Assembly: GCF_000471625.1 (NCBI RefSeq)
Contig: NZ_AUSW01000034.1
Coordinates: forward strand, 62,001 to 126,000
From: Psychrobacter aquaticus CMS 56
GTDB taxonomy: Bacteria; Pseudomonadota; Gammaproteobacteria; Pseudomonadales; Moraxellaceae
DNA length: 64,000 nt
Reading direction: 5' to 3'
A program made the position numbers and the translations under genes. A model generated the notes under the pieces. The model ran no database searches. It had not been told where the DNA came from and saw only the letters and a program-made list of their open reading frames with translations. Shown here piece after piece: positions 58,932 to 64,000 of this stretch (position 1 is the first letter of the stretch; each line of letters opens with the position of its first letter).

Positions 58932-59268
58932 GATAATCCTTAGCGATACGGTTTTCGTTGTTGTCATACAGTGATGATTAACGTTCTTCTATCACTTAAT
59001 AAAAGACAGTTATTTGGTTATAAACTGATCCGAGGCTTTTACTCTATGTCTTTCATTTTGATGTCTGTATTCTTAGTCGATATATTTAATACTCATAACA
59101 GCACATTTGTATCATAGTGTGAGACTATCATTTAATTCTCACAGCTATGTGACACCCTGTGTAATTATTGCGAATAACAAACTACCCAGCACATGACACC
59201 GCTATTTTTGAAATAACGATGACCTTATACTTTTCTCACCCAGATGAAGACCTATTTAACAATCTATC
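58932..59268. other. intergenic region
   Basis: About 340 AT-rich bases between two minus-strand genes. It should hold the promoter of the secreted protein gene. No terminator, repeat or small gene recognised. Confidence 0.45.
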
Positions 59269-60567
59269 TTAAAACTTGGTTTCTGTACCGTTGTCTTCAT
59301 ATTGTTCATCGTCACTAAGCTTCATGCCCAGACGCTCTACTCGTCTGTCCATCATCTGCCGAGCCAGTGCCTGCATGTCTTCGACACGGTCTATTTCATC
59401 CACAATCTCAAGACCCAATAAGGTCTCAAACACATCTTCTAAAGTAACCAAGCCTTTGACTTCGCCGTACTCACCAACCGTAATTGCAATATGAATACGG
59501 TTTTTTAGCATGAGCTCTAATAAATCAAACAGTTTCATTTTGGAGAATACAAACGTAATGTCTCTTTTAAACTGAGTCAACGGCTTATGCATCGCATGAT
59601 TGACTTTTGCCAATAACATATCTGTTTTTAATACAAAACCCGTAATATTATCTAGGTCACCATCATAAATTGGCAATCGTGAAAATGTGAGTTTTGGCCG
59701 ATCAACCAGCAGTTCAGCAACGGTCTTATTCTCTTCAAATGCTAGCATCACAGAACGCGGGGTCATAATATCTTCGACCTTGATAGCACCAAATGCCAAT
59801 AAGTTACGAATAATGCGCGACTCTAGCGGATCAATTTGTCCTGACTCTTCACCGATACTGGCAAGCGCAGCAAACTCACGACGGCTAAATGCTTGCGGTT
59901 CTTTGCCACGTACAAGCATTTTCGTCAGCCGTTCTGAAATCCAAATAAGTGGATAGAGTAGCAATATAATGCCGCGTACAAAGTAAGCGACTAGACCACT
60001 TAGCTGACGCCAGTATACGGTTCCGAGTGTTTTTGGAATAATTTCAGATAAAAATAAGATGGCTAAGGTCATCAATGCAGAAAACAGCCCAAACCAAGCA
60101 CTACCAAACACAATCGTAGCCTGAGCACCTGCGCCGATGGAACCTAACGTATGAGCCACTGTATTCAAGGTCAAAATAGCAGCCAACGATTGATCGATAT
60201 TATCAACCTTCAAGCGTCTTAGCATATTTGCTTTTTTTGGATTGTGTTCTTGAACATCCGCAATATAGGATGGTGTCATGCTCAGCAGTGCCGCCTCTGA
60301 TAAAGAGCACACAAACGAGATACCAATGGCAACGACCACAAAAAATATCAGTAATAGTACACTCATAGCAGTTGGCTCTGCTAAGGCCTCTGTCGCTACT
60401 GCTGCCCCCGCTGCTAAAGCAGAATAAGGCAATAGCATCATAGGCATCGCTATTAACGCTGACAGCCCAAAAACTGATTTAGTGCGATTAAAATCGCGTC
60501 TTGTCGGAGGAGGTTTACCAGACGCTTCTTTATAAGCGCGCGGACGACATAAACGAGGTGCAAACAT
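59269..60567 (-). CDS. CNNM/CorC-family (DUF21-CBS) transporter
   Basis: Membrane protein of 432 residues. The DUF21 transmembrane domain (about 60-230) has three to four helices starting MSVLLLIFFVVVAIGIS, with SLSEAALLSMTPSYI and LSEIIPKTLGTVYWR. Two CBS domains follow (about 260-385; MTPRSVMLAFEENKTVAEL, EYGEVKGLVTLEDVFETLLG). The CorC_HlyC C-terminal domain is absent or very short. Family members transport or regulate Mg2+/Co2+ efflux. The N-terminal part of about 55 residues before the first conserved helix is basic and unusual; the true start may be further in, for example at the MSVLL Met. Confidence 0.88.
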   Translation of the reverse strand: MFAPRLCRPRAYKEASGKPPPTRRDFNRTKSVFGLSALIAMPMMLLPYSALAAGAAVATEALAEPTAMSVLLLIFFVVVAIGISFVCSLSEAALLSMTPSYIADVQEHNPKKANMLRRLKVDNIDQSLAAILTLNTVAHTLGSIGAGAQATIVFGSAWFGLFSALMTLAILFLSEIIPKTLGTVYWRQLSGLVAYFVRGIILLLYPLIWISERLTKMLVRGKEPQAFSRREFAALASIGEESGQIDPLESRIIRNLLAFGAIKVEDIMTPRSVMLAFEENKTVAELLVDRPKLTFSRLPIYDGDLDNITGFVLKTDMLLAKVNHAMHKPLTQFKRDITFVFSKMKLFDLLELMLKNRIHIAITVGEYGEVKGLVTLEDVFETLLGLEIVDEIDRVEDMQALARQMMDRRVERLGMKLSDDEQYEDNGTETKF

Positions 60568-61097
60568 AAGAGTGGGGAACAAGTTGGGTAACCTAAATAG
60601 AAAAAGGAAAAGGGATCATAATATAATAAGCAAACAACATGACAAAAGCAGATTTTAAAACAAATAAAGACATCTACAAAAATCATGAAAAATATTTGTT
60701 TTACACTGACTTAGTAACTTACATTAGACTTTATTATGTCCCAAGAGACGATCTGCTAAATGCAAGGAATTGCCATCATTTTATAGTAGCATTGATAATG
60801 CTATTTCACAATAAGTCACTATTTTTAAGGCTTTATTTTTTGATACGCTTTATTACGCCACCATTGCCTAACATCCATTATATAGTTAAGATTGCTATAC
60901 TCTGAGCACTTTGGGCTTATTTATGTGATTTGGTAAAAATGGTTTGGTAAAACAGTTCTCACGACAATTACTGGCTACTTGTATCTCATGGCTTCAAGAA
61001 AAACATACTCAGCCTATCATTAACAGTTACCAAGTCTGGGATTTTTTGCTACTATGCGTCTAAATTTATTTTTATCTATAACTTGTTGAGAGAAACT
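60568..61097. other. intergenic region upstream of yajC
   Basis: About 530 AT-rich bases between divergent genes. An 88-codon plus-strand frame at 60639-60905 was seen but lacks a ribosome binding site and family features. queA/tgt, often upstream of yajC, are not in the window. No promoter assigned with confidence. Confidence 0.45.
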
Positions 61098-61424
61098 ATG
61101 TTGTTATTTATCCAAGCTGCTCATGCTGCTGAAACTGCTGGTGCGGCATCACTGTTCGGTCAAATCTTATTGCCTGTCGCTTTTTTTGCGATTTTTTACT
61201 TTTTGGTGATTCGTCCGCAGTCTAAACGTACCAAAGAACACCGTGCAATGGTTAATTCATTAACGGTTGGTAGTGAAATTATCTTTGCTGGTGGCTTGAT
61301 GGGTCGCATCAAAGACTTAGAAGGCGATTATGCTGTTGTGAGCTTAAATAATAATACTGATGTGAAAGTACAACGTGCTTCTGTTATTTCAGTATTGCCT
61401 GCTGGTACGATCGAAAGCGTTTAA
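61098..61424 (+). CDS. yajC: Sec translocon accessory subunit YajC
   Basis: 108-residue membrane protein of the SecDF-YajC complex. One helix at about residues 17-40 (GQILLPVAFFAIFYFLVIRPQ) ends in the characteristic RPQSKRTKEHRAM, followed by a small cytoplasmic domain (VGSEIIFAGGLMGRI). The ATG at 61098 follows TTGAGAGAAACT; a TTG at 61083 is in frame but less likely. A terminator-like hairpin lies between it and secD. Confidence 0.95.
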   Translation: MLLFIQAAHAAETAGAASLFGQILLPVAFFAIFYFLVIRPQSKRTKEHRAMVNSLTVGSEIIFAGGLMGRIKDLEGDYAVVSLNNNTDVKVQRASVISVLPAGTIESV

Positions 61425-61485
61425 GCAGTAATAGCACCTTACTGATGACCATTCATTGGTTGTATCATGAGTAAGCGTGATGAAT

Positions 61486-61519
61486 AAAAATGACCGTACA
61501 TTATTTGCGGTCATTTTTC
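61486..61519 (+). terminator. terminator-like hairpin after yajC
   Basis: Stem AAAAATGACCG / CGGTCATTTTT with an 11-base loop ending in T residues. It may attenuate rather than stop transcription into secD. Confidence 0.7.
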
Positions 61520-61698
61520 ACTAGTATAGTTCTGTATTACCTGCTCTACTGTTTTACGCTTTACTATCACCGCGGATGATCGCAATGGTGAATAACAACG
61601 AGTGCCAAACATAGCACTCGACCATTACTATCGCTAACTTCCCATCTGCTAACTTGTGGCTTACGTCGCCAGTCGTTTATCAACTTAAAGAAGTGATT

Positions 61699-63576
61699 AT
61701 GCAATATCCCGCTTGGAAATACTTACTCATTGCCGTCGTGCTAATCATTGCCGGTCTGTATGCCGCCCCTAACCTTTACCCTGACGAACCTGCCGTGCAG
61801 ATTACAAGCGCAGCAGCAGGTACACAGCTGTCTGAAGATATCCTAACCCAGTCGCAAAGCTTACTTGAAGAAGCGGGTCTTGAAAATCATGATGGTACGT
61901 TTGAGGGCAACAGTGCATTGGTACGCCTTAACAATCCAGTCGACCAACTAAAAGCTCAAGAAGTGTTGCGTCAGAATTTGGGCGAAAACTATGTGGTTGC
62001 GCTTAACTTGGCGCAAACGACACCGCAGTGGCTACGTGATATCGGTGCGAAACCGATGAAACTGGGTCTTGATTTACGTGGTGGTGTGCGTTTTGTGCTA
62101 GAAGTCGATATGGACAAGGCACTTGAGCAGCGTTTGACCAGTGCCAGTCGTGATATGCGTCGTGACCTACGTGCTGAGCGCATTGCGATTAAGGGTATTA
62201 AGACGGAAGATCGGAGCGTGGTCTTACACTTTGCTGATACAGATGCGCGCAACCGTGCACAAAACATCCTACAAGGCTCAATGGGTAACACGTTTAGTTT
62301 ACAATCTTCTATTGATAATCAAGGTCCGGCATTAATTTTAGCGTACAACGATGCCACGCTCGATGAGATTAATAGCTATGCGGTCAATCAGAACTTAACT
62401 ACCCTACGTAATCGTATTGCCGAGCTTGGTGTTACTGAAGCCTTAGTACAATCACAAGGTGCCAGTCGTATCGTCGTTGAGCTACCTGGTGTACAAGACA
62501 CAGCCGAAGCAAAACGTGTTCTTGGACGTACGGCGAACCTAGAGTTCCGGATGGTTGCTGAAGACAGTGAAAACTATGTGGGCGGCATTCCTCCAGCGGG
62601 TACTGAAGCTTTCCCATTTGAAACCCTAGATGGCCCACCTGTATTGCTCGAGCGTCAAGCAATCGTCACTGGTGATAAAGTGACCAATGCGCAAACTGGC
62701 GTTGATGAAAGCGGCTCTCCTGAAGTCAGTATTACACTAGATAGTGCTGGCGGCAAGCTGATGCAAAATGCTACCCGTACGGCTGTTGGTAAACAGATGG
62801 CTGTATTGTTCATCGAGAACAAGCAAAGAATTACTTATGAAGAAGACCCAGCGACGGGTGAAACTGTCGAAGTAAGAACGCCTTATGCTGAAACGAAAGT
62901 CATCAACCGCGCCAACATCCAAGCCGTACTTGGTTCATCTTTCCGTATTACTGGTCTTGATAGTAGCGCCGAAGCAGCCGAGCTTGCCCTTTTATTACGT
63001 TCAGGCGCACTTGCGGCACCGATGTATTTTGTAGAAGAACGCACCATTGGCCCATCATTGGGACAAGAAAATATTGATAAAGGTCTGTTCTCAACTCAGG
63101 TTGGTTATCTGTTAGTCTTTGCGTTTATGATTATTTTCTATCGTCTGTTTGGCGTTATCGCTAACTTGGCGCTGGCCGTGAACGTTATTATTATCATCGC
63201 TATTATGTCAATCTTAGGCTCCTCACTTACCCTACCTGGTATTGCGGGTATCGTCTTGACCATCGGTATGGCAGTCGATGCCAACGTGCTGATTTTTGAG
63301 CGGATACGTGAAGAGATTGCTAACGGGGTACGGCCAAAGTCCGCCATTGTGGCAGGTTTTGATCGAGCTTTTAGCAGTATTTTCGATGCCAACATTACAA
63401 CCTTATTGGTCGCATTTATCCTATTTGCGATTGGGACCGGTCCGATTAAAGGCTTTGCGATTACGCTAGCTATTGGTATTGTCAGTTCGCTATTTACTGC
63501 CATTTTGGTAACGCGCGCGCTGGTACAAATTGCTTATGGTAAGCGTAAATCTATCAAACGTCTGAGCATCGGTTAG
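61699..63576 (+). CDS. secD: protein translocase subunit SecD
   Basis: Proton-driven RND-type subunit that pulls exported proteins through SecYEG. 625 residues from the ATG at 61699. One N-terminal helix (AWKYLLIAVVLIIAGLYAAPNLYP), a large periplasmic P1 domain with the signature LGLDLRGGVRFVLEVDMDKA, then five C-terminal helices with the GIVLTIGMAVDANVLIFERIREE motif holding the conserved Asp. It is 9 bases ahead of secF, so the two are translationally coupled. Confidence 0.97.
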   Translation: MQYPAWKYLLIAVVLIIAGLYAAPNLYPDEPAVQITSAAAGTQLSEDILTQSQSLLEEAGLENHDGTFEGNSALVRLNNPVDQLKAQEVLRQNLGENYVVALNLAQTTPQWLRDIGAKPMKLGLDLRGGVRFVLEVDMDKALEQRLTSASRDMRRDLRAERIAIKGIKTEDRSVVLHFADTDARNRAQNILQGSMGNTFSLQSSIDNQGPALILAYNDATLDEINSYAVNQNLTTLRNRIAELGVTEALVQSQGASRIVVELPGVQDTAEAKRVLGRTANLEFRMVAEDSENYVGGIPPAGTEAFPFETLDGPPVLLERQAIVTGDKVTNAQTGVDESGSPEVSITLDSAGGKLMQNATRTAVGKQMAVLFIENKQRITYEEDPATGETVEVRTPYAETKVINRANIQAVLGSSFRITGLDSSAEAAELALLLRSGALAAPMYFVEERTIGPSLGQENIDKGLFSTQVGYLLVFAFMIIFYRLFGVIANLALAVNVIIIIAIMSILGSSLTLPGIAGIVLTIGMAVDANVLIFERIREEIANGVRPKSAIVAGFDRAFSSIFDANITTLLVAFILFAIGTGPIKGFAITLAIGIVSSLFTAILVTRALVQIAYGKRKSIKRLSIG

Positions 63577-63585
63577 GAGAACATT

Positions 63586-64000
63586 ATGGCGATCGATAAG
63601 AATAATCCTTTAGAACAGCAGAATACCCCAGATCGAAATGGCTCAGGTGGCACAAACAGTGATGCAGCTAATGCAAGCACGCGCCGCCGCAAAAAACCAC
63701 GCCGTGATGGCAAAGGCAGCAACACCCAAACCAATAATCCCACGACTACAGCATCAAGTAAAAACAAAACTCGTCGTGGTGGTAAAGGCAGCGAACAAGA
63801 CAGTCAAGCATTGGCTACTCAAACGCGTCGTGTGACCACCGCTATTGACCCTGATTTAGCGTTGGGCGATGCCGCTGATGACGCAGCAGCACAAGCTGAA
63901 GGTGGTATCAAAGCGGTTAGCAACCAACGTATTATTCCGTTTATGAAGATAGAAAAGCCAATGGCACTTTTATCTTTATTCATGGTCATCGGTAGCATCA
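63586..64000 (+). CDS. secF: protein translocase subunit SecF, 3'-truncated by window edge, with N-terminal extension
   Basis: Starts at the ATG at 63586 (TTAGGAGAACATT ahead), nine bases after secD. The first 138 codons are visible. Residues 1-115 are a low-complexity, largely hydrophilic extension rich in Asn, Thr, Arg, Lys and Gly (STRRRKKPRRDGKG, KTRRGGKGSEQDSQ). The normal SecF start then appears: IIPFMKIEKPMALLSLFMVIGSI, the first membrane helix. Most of the protein lies beyond the window. Assigned by position and this start. Confidence 0.9.
   Translation, partial: MAIDKNNPLEQQNTPDRNGSGGTNSDAANASTRRRKKPRRDGKGSNTQTNNPTTTASSKNKTRRGGKGSEQDSQALATQTRRVTTAIDPDLALGDAADDAAAQAEGGIKAVSNQRIIPFMKIEKPMALLSLFMVIGSI

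Noticed and set aside
60639-60905. 88-codon frame between the CNNM/CorC gene and yajC
   Set aside because: AT-rich, no ribosome binding site, no recognisable family features; looks like chance open sequence in an intergenic region.

Overview
This window looks like a chromosomal segment of a gammaproteobacterium of the Moraxellaceae, most likely Psychrobacter. That is my inference from protein character (CysB-like regulator, membrane PQQ glucose dehydrogenase, RoxA, AzgA permease, large LysM transglycosylase) and moderate GC with AT-rich spacers; I could not run a database search. Almost all of it is ordinary housekeeping DNA on both strands. No tRNA, rRNA, CRISPR array, prophage or complete insertion sequence was recognised.

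Layout. 1-8.5 kb: 3' part of katG, a CysB-type regulator, membrane glucose dehydrogenase gcd, a luciferase-like monooxygenase, a 50-residue membrane protein and an AEC permease. 8.7-18.4 kb: tRNA modification (mnmG, mnmA), grxD, ispF, purB, a DUF2238 membrane protein, a small lipoprotein, the ribosomal oxygenase roxA, and one frameshifted pseudogene. 18.7-24.7 kb: putA, with its C-terminal non-catalytic domain encoded by a separate gene, and a purine permease. 25.2-29.3 kb: tolQRAB, with a 46-residue lipoprotein where pal would be expected. 29.4-39 kb: flavodoxin-like protein, pgeF/rluD divergent from bamD, dnaG and rpoD. 39.1-42.5 kb: a small accessory cassette (saccharopine-dehydrogenase-like enzyme, Rid protein, divergent TetR regulator with three operator-like palindromes) and a bestrophin-like channel. 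42.7-50.4 kb: ybeD, nrdA (with two NrdR-box-like sites), an accessory block and then nrdB plus its ferredoxin. 50.6-64 kb: HtrA-type protease, NIF3-like protein, two lytic transglycosylases, a secreted small protein, a CNNM/CorC transporter, and yajC-secD-secF (secF cut by the window edge).

The most interesting part is the block between nrdA and nrdB (about 45.9-48.9 kb). It holds an AT-rich orphan P-loop ATPase, a REP-like inverted repeat, a RelBE/StbDE-type toxin-antitoxin pair with an operator-like palindrome, and a downstream protein whose C-terminal tail resembles the antitoxin tail. It separates two genes that normally form one operon. A defence or plasmid-stabilisation role is plausible but unproven.

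A second theme is an unnamed family of imperfect palindromes of about 65-130 bp (five copies, at 1.9, 18.6, 26.4, 48.8 and 53.1 kb), all in intergenic DNA. A third is that several core proteins (DnaG, BamD, RluD, SecF, Gcd) carry long low-complexity insertions or tails not present in their E. coli counterparts.
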